A stretch of DNA of 64,000 nucleotides. It comes from a virus. The stretch lies in IMG/VR virus record IMGVR_UViG_3300036945_000847, positions 1-64,000 of that record, one strand, 5' to 3'. A program made the translations under genes and the position numbers. Below are positions 38,897-45,572 of this stretch, piece by piece. A model generated the notes under the pieces. That model had not been told where the DNA came from. It searched no databases and saw only the letters and a list, made by a program, of their open reading frames with translations. Position 1 is the first letter of the stretch. Every line of letters starts with the position of its first letter.

Positions 38897-38928
38897 CAAA
38901 TTTATGAAATTTTATTTGTAATTCACAA
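38897..38928 (-). promoter_or_regulatory. Promoter of the portal gene
   Basis: Leftward TAAATTTG at 38904-38897 with a TTG about 21 bases upstream. The ATG at 38891 follows after 5 bases. Confidence 0.65.
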
Positions 38929-39173
38929 TACTATTACTTAGTATATTGCCTTCCGAGACGTAAGACAGAGTATTTTCTTGGGTGAACCACTATTTAAACC
39001 ATACCCCCCTTTCCCCCCTTTCCTTTAAAAGCCTCAAAAAAAGCTTTTGTGAAAATTGGTTCAGGTGTGGTAGTGGTTGTGATTCCCAAGCGTACTTTCT
39101 CGTTCATCCCCACACAGTCCTTCAAGACATACCCCCATTAAAAACTAAGGACTGCGGTGCAAACATAATATCA
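38929..39173. other. Non-coding gap between RusA-like and portal genes
   Basis: About 245 bases with no supported gene. It contains C-rich runs and an imperfect inverted repeat AAAAGC...GCTTTT at about 39028-39050 that could end the leftward RusA transcript, although the T run after it is weak. An open frame on the plus strand here has no coding character. Confidence 0.5.
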
Positions 39174-39572
39174 TTATTCTGAAAAGTCAAGTATGTAATG
39201 TCTTGGAGTCAACTTTTTTATGTAGAACTCAATAAACTCGGCACCTTTCAGAACTAATTTTTTTTCTACGATGAGTCTGAAGATGTATTTATCGTTGAAT
39301 CCGTACTTCTTCTGCAAGATGTCTACGAAGGGTTTTACGACATTATCTATGTCTGAGGCCATGTTGGATAACCCTACGACCATTGAGAGCTCTATGGGCT
39401 CCTTAGACGTGCTTAAATCGTATGGTTGTAACTTCAGCAGTACTTCCTTTTCGTAAGCGGTGTATTCTGGTGTTTTGAATCTTTTACCTTGCCAGGCTCT
39501 GTTTACTGACAAAGGTTTAATTTCTACTCTGTTTGAAAAGAGCAGGATATGTTTTTTTGAGGATATCGCCAT
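39174..39572 (-). CDS. RusA-like Holliday junction resolvase
   Basis: 132 residues. DIDNVVKPFVDILQ (Asp74, Asp76, Asn77, Lys80, Asp84) followed by YGFNDKYI (Asp94) matches the RusA catalytic pattern DxDNxxKxxxDxL...DD. RusA enzymes resolve branched DNA before packaging. The second Asp of the final pair is replaced by Lys (ND then K), as in several phage members as far as I recall. It overlaps the upstream gene by 56 bases. Confidence 0.85.
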   Translation of the reverse strand: MAISSKKHILLFSNRVEIKPLSVNRAWQGKRFKTPEYTAYEKEVLLKLQPYDLSTSKEPIELSMVVGLSNMASDIDNVVKPFVDILQKKYGFNDKYIFRLIVEKKLVLKGAEFIEFYIKKLTPRHYILDFSE

Positions 39573-39930
39573 GAGTTTCTAAATCGTTAAATAATAAAAG
39601 TTCTACGGGCAATCCGTAAAACTCAGCCACAAGAAAGAAAGTTCTTAAACTTCCTACTCTCTTCTTGCCAAAAATGTAATCGTTGTGATCGGGATGAGCA
39701 ATGACACCCATAAATTCCCTAATTTTTCCGTAAGTTGGATATTGTTTATGTAGAGTTTCTAGATAACTGACATTCTTAACAAAAGTACTGCTGATTTCTT
39801 GCATCTTTTGGTCAATGCGAACATTGTAGAATGTTTCTCTTACTTCAGCAATCATGGAGGCTTCGAGAATTATATTCAAGCCTTTCTTTTTGATGTCAAT
39901 TATCTGCTTGTCTAATTCATCGTAGGTCAT
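39517..39930 (-). CDS. Possible helix-turn-helix regulator
   Basis: 137 residues, helical. The C-terminal part (KIREFMGVIAHPDHNDYIFG, SLRTFFLVAEFYGLPVELLL) resembles the layout of XRE-type repressors but no clear HTH score can be given. It sits between a small HTH gene and RusA in the same transcript. Confidence 0.55.
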   Translation of the reverse strand: MTYDELDKQIIDIKKKGLNIILEASMIAEVRETFYNVRIDQKMQEISSTFVKNVSYLETLHKQYPTYGKIREFMGVIAHPDHNDYIFGKKRVGSLRTFFLVAEFYGLPVELLLFNDLETHGDILKKTYPALFKQSRN

Positions 39931-40169
39931 ACGGTAATTGACTGGTTAAAATACTCCATGTATTTTTCATTTTCATTGATGCAGTTTTGAACTTCACGCA
40001 TAACAAGAATTAATTTTTGACTATCGATTAATGATTTTCCGTTTAGGATGTTGTAAACGTCATACTTCTTAACGCCAAATGCTGACGTTCTCTCCACGAT
40101 GCGAGCCATGTCCCCCCTGCGGAGTTTTGATTTTAGCTCGACCACTTTATTTTTTAATTCGTTGTTCAT
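39927..40169 (-). CDS. Small Cro/XRE-like regulator
   Basis: About 80 residues from the ATG at 40169. An upstream ATG at 40232 would run through the promoter region and is not chosen. RGDMARIVERTSAFGVKKYD followed by VYNILNGKSLIDSQKLI fits a helix-turn-helix with the characteristic NGK turn. It is transcribed divergently from the SSB gene and probably controls this divergent promoter pair. Confidence 0.7.
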   Translation of the reverse strand: MNNELKNKVVELKSKLRRGDMARIVERTSAFGVKKYDVYNILNGKSLIDSQKLILVMREVQNCINENEKYMEYFNQSITV

Positions 40170-40195
40170 AATAATATACAATTTTAATATTTTTT

Positions 40196-40226
40196 TTTGT
40201 AATTTCCAAATTTGGTTGTATATTCG
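40196..40226 (+). promoter_or_regulatory. Early rightward promoter before SSB
   Basis: TTTG, 19 bases, TATATTCG (one mismatch to TAnnTTTG). A 15-base gap leads to the ATG at 40242. It lies in the 72-base divergent gap shared with the Cro-like gene. Confidence 0.65.
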
Positions 40227-40241
40227 CCTCACAATATAGTT

Positions 40242-40847
40242 ATGGCTTTAAAAGAAAAAACAACCCCATTAGTTTATCTTACTATCAGAGAAGGTAAGAT
40301 TGCAAAGAAAGAAGGCGAAAAGTACATCTTGTTCGACTCAGTAGAAGGTTACATCCGTGCGATTAGTACGAGAGACCACAAGTATGGTACAGATTTGTGC
40401 ATCACGTTGGAAGACGATCAGATGTATCAATTGCAAATTAAAATGAAAGGTGAAGAACCTACTAGTAAGCAGACTTCTTACTTTATTGCTTTTGCGCATT
40501 GTTGCCCTTCAATCAATCCTCACTTGAGAGTGGAATTTATTCCAAACTTGAAAATTGTTGATGATAAGAAGAGAAGTGCTTTGTTTATCAAACAGAATGG
40601 CGAAGTAATGAAGTGGGCCTTTAAAATCGGTCAAGAAGGCGTACCTGCTCCAGAGGAATTGAAGAACAAAAAAGGAGAAGTGATTAGTGTGGATTGGTCA
40701 GAGGTTGAGGCTTACAGAGTTGATAAAGTAAATGAGTTTACTCGTAACTTGGCTCCTGTAGTTCCAAATGATATCGTTACTGACCATGCGGTTAATCCTT
40801 ACGTAGAGTCTCCTCAGGACGATGATTTTGGGGATCTTCCGTTCTAA
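40242..40847 (+). CDS. Single-stranded DNA-binding protein
   Basis: 201 residues. The N-terminal beta-rich region (LVYLTIREGKIAKK, YGTDLCITLEDDQMYQLQI) fits an OB fold and the acidic tail ending DDDFGDLPF matches the C-terminal tip used by SSBs to recruit partners. It starts the rightward early operon and precedes the YqaJ exonuclease, a common recombination pair. A start at 40212 is possible but falls in the promoter. Confidence 0.75.
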   Translation: MALKEKTTPLVYLTIREGKIAKKEGEKYILFDSVEGYIRAISTRDHKYGTDLCITLEDDQMYQLQIKMKGEEPTSKQTSYFIAFAHCCPSINPHLRVEFIPNLKIVDDKKRSALFIKQNGEVMKWAFKIGQEGVPAPEELKNKKGEVISVDWSEVEAYRVDKVNEFTRNLAPVVPNDIVTDHAVNPYVESPQDDDFGDLPF

Positions 40848-41086
40848 TGGCAAGAGGCGTAAACGATATGGCATTGGCTAATAAGATTGGAGGTAAAGTT
40901 GAACCTGCTCATATGAAACATTATGGGCAGGAGCAGCGCTCTATAGTTCGGCAGTCTTCTTTGAAAAGTGCCGTTTCTTTGGTGGAGGCAATACTACCCA
41001 GACTCCAAGTAGATTTCACGGTTAGCGATATTCGCAACCTCACTTTGGAAACCGCTGAGATGTTTGAGGAATGGGTCTCCAGATAG
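40847..41086 (+). CDS. Small protein between SSB and exonuclease
   Basis: 79 residues, starting within the SSB stop (TAATG) and overlapping the next gene by 16 bases. Helical C-terminal half (SDIRNLTLETAEMFEEWVSR). The coupling suggests a partner in recombination or replication. No family recognised. Confidence 0.65.
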   Translation: MARGVNDMALANKIGGKVEPAHMKHYGQEQRSIVRQSSLKSAVSLVEAILPRLQVDFTVSDIRNLTLETAEMFEEWVSR

Positions 41087-42054
41087 TTCAAATCAACAAA
41101 GACAAGTCATACGAAGAGTGGATTAATTTCCGCTCTCGTGGGCTTGGTGCCTCAGAGATTGGTACCTTAATGGGTGTCAACTCTTGGAAAAGCCCAGCAG
41201 AACTTTATTATCAGAAGATTGGTTTAATCCCACAGAAGGTAGAGCCCAACATTCCTATGTTCATGGGTACTATCTTGGAGAAAACTGTTGCTGAGATATT
41301 CGAGTACTGGGATGGAGATGATGAGAGTATGCTGCGTAACCACGAAGCCCAAACAAAAGTGCGGACTTTGTACGAGCCTGTAGGGTATGTAATCAATCCC
41401 GATTACCCACACCTATTCTTTTCTCCAGACCGATTGCAAATCAAATCAAAAAATTTACGTATAAGAGATGGTAGAATTAACTTGGAAAATGTGGAAGCGG
41501 TTATTGAGATTAAGACAATTAGTGGATGGAGTAGCAAGCAGTGGGCAGGTGGTGTACCACCGTCTTATTACTTACAGCTCCAAACGTATCTTATGGGTCT
41601 TGGGATTGATACCGGCTATCTTGTTGCTCTCGAAGACGGACGGAATCTAAAGGTTCACAAGTTTGATAGGGATCAAGAGATGATTGAAATGATTGGCAAT
41701 GTAACTCGAGAGTTTTGGAATCGAGTAGAGGCTGGTCGTTTGGCTCTTGAATTGGGAGAGGACTACGAGCAATTTGCTCCGCCACCAGATGGTACAGAGG
41801 CTTACTCTGAGTTCTTAAATGAGAAGTACAAGAACCCCGAGGAGAATTCAATTGTATCTACTCCAGAGATTGACGAGTTTATCTTGCAATACAAAGTTAA
41901 GAATACAGAGATTTCTATTCTTGAGGATGAGAAGCGAGAGGCTGCCAATTTCATCAAAGATTACATGGGTAACAATATGATTTTGGCCTCAGACGAGGGT
42001 AAAGTCACTTGGAGACCCAATACCAAGGGATCTAGAGTATTCAGAGTTGGATGA
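41071..42054 (+). CDS. YqaJ-like viral exonuclease/recombinase
   Basis: 327 residues. The hallmark FRSRGLGASEIGTLMGV at 20-36, PHLFFSPDRL near 115-125, VIEIKT near 150 and YYLQLQTYLMGLG near 170 are the lambda-exonuclease/YqaJ motifs (Glu, Asp and ExK metal site). The enzyme degrades one strand of dsDNA to give tails for annealing. With the SSB upstream it would serve phage recombination and end processing. Confidence 0.85.
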   Translation: MGLQIVQINKDKSYEEWINFRSRGLGASEIGTLMGVNSWKSPAELYYQKIGLIPQKVEPNIPMFMGTILEKTVAEIFEYWDGDDESMLRNHEAQTKVRTLYEPVGYVINPDYPHLFFSPDRLQIKSKNLRIRDGRINLENVEAVIEIKTISGWSSKQWAGGVPPSYYLQLQTYLMGLGIDTGYLVALEDGRNLKVHKFDRDQEMIEMIGNVTREFWNRVEAGRLALELGEDYEQFAPPPDGTEAYSEFLNEKYKNPEENSIVSTPEIDEFILQYKVKNTEISILEDEKREAANFIKDYMGNNMILASDEGKVTWRPNTKGSRVFRVG

Positions 42055-42332
42055 GCAAGAAAGATATTGGATGGTATCAAAAGATGTGGAACACACGTCC
42101 TCATCAGTGCCAGGAGTGTGGTATACATCTACCACACTTCAGTCCGATGTTCATCTCGCATATCATTACAAAAGGAAGTTATCCGAGTCTGAGGAATCAT
42201 CCCGAAAACTTTATGATATACTGTACCTCATGTCATCAGCAATGGGAGTTTGGGAAGAGGACGGAGATGAAGACGTATGATGAGGCTATGGAGATAATGG
42301 ATAGATTAAAAAGAGAGTATCATACAAAATAA
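42051..42332 (+). CDS. HNH-type zinc nuclease-like protein
   Basis: 93 residues with two Cys pairs (C20-x2-C23 and C58-x2-C61) and His37 in FISHIITKG, the arrangement of small HNH or zinc-ribbon phage proteins. It overlaps the exonuclease stop (ATGA). The nuclease activity is inferred, since the third catalytic position (Asn/His near 53) is only suggestive (NFMIYCTSCH). Confidence 0.65.
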   Translation: MSKKDIGWYQKMWNTRPHQCQECGIHLPHFSPMFISHIITKGSYPSLRNHPENFMIYCTSCHQQWEFGKRTEMKTYDEAMEIMDRLKREYHTK

Positions 42333-42334
42333 AG

Positions 42335-42366
42335 TTTGCATAAGTAAACCTTTTAATATATCTTTG
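42335..42366 (+). promoter_or_regulatory. Promoter directly at the HNH gene start
   Basis: TTTG (42335-42338), 20 bases, TATCTTTG (42359-42366), then only 4 bases to the ATG at 42371. A start site 6-7 bases after the element would make the mRNA leaderless. Confidence 0.75.
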
Positions 42367-42370
42367 TATT

Positions 42371-42781
42371 ATGCCTAGAAAAAGAGATAGCAAATATGAT
42401 GATGCTTACCAACTTTATTTGGATGGGATGTCGTTAGATCAAATTGCCAATTCTATTGGGGTTACAAGACAATGTGTTTATAAAGCATTTAAGAAAAGAG
42501 AATTTATTCTTCGGAGTCCTAATTTTCAACCTCATCAATATTTTGACGAACATAAGTTTACTTTGAGGAATCATGGCTATTATGAGAAAACTACTGGTAA
42601 TAGAGAATTAATGCATCGTTATGTTTGGGAAAAGCATAATGGAGCAATTCCCGAAAAACACGATATTCACCACAAGAATCATAATAAGGCCGACAACTCA
42701 ATTGAAAATCTTGAATTGCTTTGTCACAAAGAACACGCAAGAAAATATGCAACGGGGAATAATCAGCATACGAAAAAATGA
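42371..42781 (+). CDS. HNH homing-type endonuclease with HTH
   Basis: 136 residues. An N-terminal helix-turn-helix (MSLDQIANSIGVTRQCVYKA at 20-39) precedes an HNH_3-like domain with MHRYVWEKHNGAIPEK followed by HDIHHKNHNKADNSIENLEL. This architecture is common for free-standing homing endonucleases in phages. Its own promoter and position inside the recombination-methylase operon suggest an inserted selfish gene. It overlaps the methylase start by 4 bases. Confidence 0.8.
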   Translation: MPRKRDSKYDDAYQLYLDGMSLDQIANSIGVTRQCVYKAFKKREFILRSPNFQPHQYFDEHKFTLRNHGYYEKTTGNRELMHRYVWEKHNGAIPEKHDIHHKNHNKADNSIENLELLCHKEHARKYATGNNQHTKK

Positions 42782-43764
42782 TTCACTTTAGTTTATTTTC
42801 GGGTTTGGGAGGATTTGATCTAGCTGCCGAGTGGATGGGTTGGAAAAACTATTTAAGTTGTGATATCAATCCTTTCAGCAGAAAGATATGTGAATTCTAT
42901 TGGCCAGAAGGATATCACCACGATGATATTAAGACATTAAACTATGACACAATTAACATTGAACTTTCAAGGAGATTCGGAAGCCACTGGAGAAATGAGG
43001 ACATTATCCTCACCGGTGGCTTCCCATAACTGTGCCAGCCCTTCAGTGTCGCTGGAAAAAGGATGGGAAAAGAAGATAATCGCCATCTTTGGCCAGAGTT
43101 CTTCCGAGCAATCAGAGAAATTAAACCAAGATATGTCGTGGGGGAAAATGTTCGTGGATTCCTTAATTGGTCGGACGGATTGGTCCTCGAAGAGGTGTAC
43201 GCTGATTTGGAAAGTGAAGGATACGAAGTCCAAACGTTTGTACTTCCAGCTGTCGGCATTAACGCCCCGCACCGCAGAGATAGAGTCTACATTATTGCCC
43301 ACGCCAACAGCGATGCAGGACGAAGCGAATCCAGCGAAGGTGGACGCACGGAATGCGAAGCAAGTGGCAATGGGGAATCCTCCATTTATCTTGGGTCTCA
43401 GTCAAATGGCAATGAGGGGAATGCTACCAACACCGAACAGTTACGATTGGAACACAGCAGCAAAACCCGAAACGTATTTGGCTCGGTCTCAGAGGCACAA
43501 GGACAAGAATGTAAATCTCCAGATGAGTTTAAGACAAATGACAATGTTCATCCCCAACAAGGTGGACCATCCGAAACTTGGGACGGCTTCCCAATTAAAT
43601 CCCCACTTTGTAGCGGAGATTATGGGCTTCCCACTGAATTGGACGGACTTACCTTTCCTAAGTGGAGAAAAGAAAGTATAATGGGATATGGCAATGCCAT
43701 TGTTCCTCAAATCGCTTACCGTATATTTGCAACCATAGATGAAATCGAATCACAGAAGTCCTAA
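42778..43764 (+). pseudogene. Cytosine-5 DNA methyltransferase interrupted by an in-frame TAA at the catalytic motif
   Basis: One reading frame runs across 329 codons. Before the stop it encodes motif I (FSGLGGFDLA at 6-15) and GGFP at 80-83. At 43027-43029 is TAA, then CTG, and the frame continues in phase with CQPFSVAGKRMGKEDNRHLW, VVGENVRG, PHRRDRVYIIAHA and the C-terminal IMGYGNAIVPQIAYRIF. The normal motif IV is GGFPCQPF, so a 6-base insertion puts a stop between Pro and the catalytic Cys. Neither half alone has a complete catalytic site, so the enzyme is probably inactive unless the stop is read through. The overlapping +2 frame (42944-43681) stays open. Confidence 0.8.
42944..43681 (+). 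CDS. Overlapping-frame protein within the methyltransferase gene
   Basis: 245 residues in a different frame from the methylase. It starts MTQLTLNFQGDSEATGEM and contains LSSPVASHNCASPSVSLEK, LIWKVKDTKSKRLYFQLSAL, two LLPTP/MLPTPNS-type motifs and the end NPHFVAEIMGFPLNWTDLPF. From memory this pattern (LTWK...LFQL...LPTP...LNPxxVxxxMGFPxxWT) occurs as separate hypothetical proteins near cytosine methylases in phages and Bacteroidota, so it is not a random shadow. The hexamer insertion that stops the methylase adds just two codons (Asn-Cys) here. Function unknown. Confidence 0.6.
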   Translation: MTQLTLNFQGDSEATGEMRTLSSPVASHNCASPSVSLEKGWEKKIIAIFGQSSSEQSEKLNQDMSWGKMFVDSLIGRTDWSSKRCTLIWKVKDTKSKRLYFQLSALTPRTAEIESTLLPTPTAMQDEANPAKVDARNAKQVAMGNPPFILGLSQMAMRGMLPTPNSYDWNTAAKPETYLARSQRHKDKNVNLQMSLRQMTMFIPNKVDHPKLGTASQLNPHFVAEIMGFPLNWTDLPFLSGEKKV

Positions 43765-44182
43765 GATAGACAAGAAGCAGTATCTGCGTTACATGAAGAC
43801 GTACTTGTGGGCAATTCGCCATAGCAAGGATGAATTAATCCAAACGGTTATGGGTAGACACATAGATGATTACCCGACTAGCGCAGCAACTCTAGAAGAG
43901 GCTGTAAACAACATGGATTTCAAACACGAGTTGCGTCAGACTGGTTTAAGTATGACCGATATGTATGCAATCAAAGAAGCACTTAATTTAATTGAGAAAA
44001 ATGACACCGAAAGAAGAAGCATTGAAGATGGAGCGGGAGATAACGAATCTCCCATTTCAAATGGACACCTTCCGTTACAGGGAGATAGCGAAGTACTCGA
44101 TAAACCTATTGAAGAGAGAACTACAAGAGGTAGAAAAAGTATCGAGAGTCAACATGACGGAGTTAATCCGCTATTGGGATGA
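43739..44182 (+). CDS. Small protein after the methylase
   Basis: Up to 147 residues. The first 90 (SPKIDKKQYLRYMKTYLWAI, LSMTDMYAIKEALNLIEKN) look like a real helical protein, whereas the last 55 overlap another gene and have low-information composition. Either the gene truly ends at 44182 or a frame change has extended it. Starts within the methylase end. Function unknown. Confidence 0.5.
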   Translation: MKSNHRSPKIDKKQYLRYMKTYLWAIRHSKDELIQTVMGRHIDDYPTSAATLEEAVNNMDFKHELRQTGLSMTDMYAIKEALNLIEKNDTERRSIEDGAGDNESPISNGHLPLQGDSEVLDKPIEERTTRGRKSIESQHDGVNPLLG

Positions 44183-44204
44183 AGTAAAAAATAATTTACC
44201 ATGA
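44001..44204 (+). CDS. Small helical protein
   Basis: 67 residues starting MTPKEEALKMEREITNL, a start pattern seen in other short genes of this phage (MTPQEKANEL at 57.9 kb). Helical throughout, with RELQEVEKVSRVNMTELIRYW. It overlaps the previous gene by 182 bases and the chaperonin gene by 4. No known family. Confidence 0.6.
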   Translation: MTPKEEALKMEREITNLPFQMDTFRYREIAKYSINLLKRELQEVEKVSRVNMTELIRYWDEVKNNLP

Positions 44205-44488
44205 CAAAATATACAGTAAGAGGTCAGAGAGTTATTGTAACTCCGCCAGAGATTAAACAAAGCGTTATCGAAGTAGACGATAAGTTGAAAAGAGAACTGA
44301 TGGAAAAGGAAATGAAGAAGTGGTGGAATTTGACCACTTTAGCCGTGGGTGATGAAGTTGTAGGGATTGAACCTGGAGACGAAGTTTATGTCAATCCTAT
44401 CTTCTTGCACAATGCAGAGAGAATCGAGATAGATGGAGTAGAGCACATGATTGTGCGTGCTGCTGATATATCTATTGTTTGGAAATAA
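44201..44488 (+). CDS. GroES-like co-chaperonin
   Basis: 95 residues. VGDEVVGIEPGDEVYVNPIF and IEIDGVEHMIVRAADISIVW match the beta-barrel end of Cpn10/GroES proteins (GDxVxVxxxxGxxI...YxIVRxxDILA). The mobile-loop region (around 20-45) is atypical and charged. Phage versions, such as T4 gp31, replace host GroES to fold large capsid proteins. Here it may work with host GroEL. Overlaps the preceding stop by 4 bases. Confidence 0.75.
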   Translation: MTKYTVRGQRVIVTPPEIKQSVIEVDDKLKRELMEKEMKKWWNLTTLAVGDEVVGIEPGDEVYVNPIFLHNAERIEIDGVEHMIVRAADISIVWK

Positions 44489-44493
44489 AAATT

Positions 44494-44649
44494 ATGGAAT
44501 CAAATACAGCAAAACAGATCATCGCTGAGGCGTTGAACATCGCAATCGCAAGGGGTTGCTTCGGATTGGTAGAAGTACAAAACATTGTTAAGGCCCTAGA
44601 GGTAATTAATGAAGTGCCAGAAATTCAGTTTGAGAAAGAGGTAGATTAA
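44494..44649 (+). CDS. 51-residue protein before the RNA cassette
   Basis: Starts MESNTAKQIIAEALNIAIAR and ends FEKEVD. Helical and mildly acidic. No family recognised. Its last codons contain the -33 element of the promoter for the following small RNA. Confidence 0.55.
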   Translation: MESNTAKQIIAEALNIAIARGCFGLVEVQNIVKALEVINEVPEIQFEKEVD

Positions 44650-44660
44650 ATCTATCTTTG
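44629..44660 (+). promoter_or_regulatory. Promoter for the small RNA
   Basis: TTTG (44629-44632), 20 bases, TATCTTTG (44653-44660). Perfect match to the Bacteroidota consensus, but no start codon follows, so it probably drives a non-coding RNA. Confidence 0.75.
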
Positions 44661-44664
44661 TATC

Positions 44665-44738
44665 GCCTTGGGATAGCATCCCTCGGCCAAAAGTTCCCAC
44701 CTGCATACCGTAAGATCTGCTCGTGGGACTTTTTTTTG
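44665..44738 (+). ncRNA. Candidate small RNA with own promoter and terminator
   Basis: About 74 nt. It has a small hairpin GGGAT-AGC-ATCCC (44670-44682), a single-stranded C-G-rich link, then a terminator hairpin with AAGTTCCCAC (44691-44700) pairing to GTGGGACTT (44723-44731), a 22-nt loop with further pairing potential, and a run of T residues. No open frame of use is present. Promoter and terminator define an independent transcript. Target unknown. Confidence 0.6.
44691..44738 (+). terminator. Strong intrinsic terminator
   Basis: A 9-10-bp stem (AAGTTCCCAC/GTGGGACTT) with an eight-T tail. It ends the small RNA and insulates the tmRNA promoter that starts 7 bases later. Confidence 0.75.
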
Positions 44739-44744
44739 TAAAAA

Positions 44745-44776
44745 TTTGTATTAATTGGTATTTCTAGTTATATTTG
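44745..44776 (+). promoter_or_regulatory. tmRNA promoter
   Basis: TTTG (44745-44748), 20 bases, TATATTTG (44769-44776), about 21 bases before the mature tmRNA 5' end. The spacing is identical to the preceding small-RNA promoter. Confidence 0.75.
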
Positions 44777-44797
44777 CATTCTAGTTCTTTGATTTAT

Positions 44798-45143
44798 GGG
44801 GAAGAAATGGAATCGACAGGATTGATTGGGTTCGATGTTCACGCAGAGAGATGGTACTGTTCTCTTTAATCACGTATCAAAAAATTTAAACGGCAACGTA
44901 GAATTATCACCAATGGCTTTTGAAGATGCAATGTCTTTCGTTTCTAACGAATACAAAGTAGCAGCTTAAGCTATGGGGAGTCATCCCTGGGAACAGAAAA
45001 TGGCAAAAGACGTTTTGCTAGTTATGTCAAAACTAGATGGTGGAATTGAAATACGGTGCAGAGTTTACTCAGTACTAAGCGTGTAAATAAAGACATTGGA
45101 TTGCGACTTTCTCTGGACGGGAGTTCGATACTCCCCTTCTCCA
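44798..45143 (+). ncRNA. ssrA: Transfer-messenger RNA (phage-encoded)
   Basis: 346 nt. The 5' end GGGGAAG pairs with CTTCTCC at the 3' end in a 7-bp acceptor stem with the G3-U70 pair that makes alanyl-tRNA synthetase recognise tmRNA. The conserved tmRNA blocks GGAATCGACAGGATT (5') and TGGACGGGAGTTCGATACTCCC (3' T arm) are present. CCA is not encoded. A reading frame from a GGC at 44892 to TAA at 44967-44969 codes 25 residues, beginning GNVELSP and ending NEYKVAA, so it gives an AA-ended degradation-type tag. Bacteroidota host tags are usually shorter (about 9 residues), so the resume codon might lie later. It should rescue stalled ribosomes during infection. Confidence 0.9.
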
Positions 45144-45149
45144 CAACAT

Positions 45150-45271
45150 AGTCAGGTGGCGAAATGAAGGTAACGCAATGTGATGCTGCTATCCGTAAGC
45201 AAAAACGGTGAAAGGATTTAGCAAATCACGCTAAGAAACACATTTTACAGGTTCGAATCCTGTCCTGACTA
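45150..45271 (+). tRNA. tRNA-like gene with a 50-odd-base insertion in the anticodon arm
   Basis: The acceptor AGTCAGG pairs with CCTGACT, D arm TGGCG...CGC and T arm ACAGG-TTCGAAT-CCTGT are canonical. Between a stem ATGTG and CACAT, where a 7-base anticodon loop is expected, lie 56 bases that fold into nested hairpins (GTGAT/ATCAC, TGCTA/TAGCA, CCGT/ACGG). The anticodon cannot be assigned. It may be a tRNA with a tiny intron, a decayed tRNA or a new tRNA-like RNA. Acceptor stem identical to the tRNA at 45494. Confidence 0.55.
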
Positions 45272-45333
45272 CGAAAGCCAAGAGCCTCTCGAAGTAAGCA
45301 CACTGGTTGACGGCTCGGAAAGACGAGCAATAT
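45272..45333 (+). other. Short spacer with hairpin potential
   Basis: 62 bases between two tRNA-like genes. GCTCG (45313-45317) pairs with CGAGC (45324-45328), and GAGCC (45282-45286) could pair with GGCTC (45312-45316). No gene can be named. Confidence 0.4.
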
Positions 45334-45488
45334 AGTAAGATGGCGGAAAGATTACGGTGCCGGGATAAAAACTGGGACCTTGATAATCGTGGTAGACGCT
45401 AGTGTGGAAATTGGAATTGCGGTGTGGAAGCCGTAGTTCCGCCAAGAAAGCTACATGACCATTATGGGTTCGAGTCCCATTCTAACTA
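45334..45488 (+). tRNA. tRNA-like gene, 155 nt, with a large internal insertion
   Basis: Acceptor AGTAAGA/TCTAACT (six pairs and one A-A mismatch), a D-like arm GGC...GCC and a perfect T arm ATGGG-TTCGAGT-CCCAT. Over 90 bases lie between them, with stems CGTG(g)TAG/CTACATG and GGAA-TTGCGG...CCGTAG-TTCC. No normal anticodon arm is found. Confidence 0.45.
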
Positions 45489-45493
45489 CAAAT

Positions 45494-45566
45494 AGTCAGG
45501 TGGCGCAATGGTGACGTTACGGAATCGCTCTCCGTGTTGATGTAGGTTCGAATCCTACCCTGACTA
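45494..45566 (+). tRNA. tRNA of near-canonical size, anticodon CGC by position
   Basis: 73 nt with all four arms: acceptor AGTCAGG/CCTGACT, D stem GCG/CGT, anticodon arm ACGGA-ATCGCTC-TCCGT, T arm GTAGG-TTCGAAT-CCTAC and discriminator A. T33 is present and the anticodon reads CGC (Ala by the code), but position 37 is T, not a purine, which is rare, so the identity is uncertain. CCA is not encoded. Confidence 0.7.
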
Positions 45567-45572
45567 CAAAAT

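Noticed and set aside
38982-39182. 66-codon plus-strand frame between portal and RusA
   Set aside because: It lies opposite to the direction of both neighbours, spans C-rich runs, and its end overlaps the RusA stop region.
42967-43302. Leftward open frames inside the methylase region
   Set aside because: Two plus-strand frames already show recognised motifs; the minus-strand frames have none and no start signals.
42778-43764. Annotating the methylase as two independent genes
   Set aside because: Both parts are in the same frame and the second begins within the catalytic region only because of the in-frame TAA; neither part is a complete enzyme.
44820-44969. A small protein gene in the tmRNA
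   Set aside because: The frame is the tmRNA tag; the surrounding sequence is explained by the conserved tmRNA ends.
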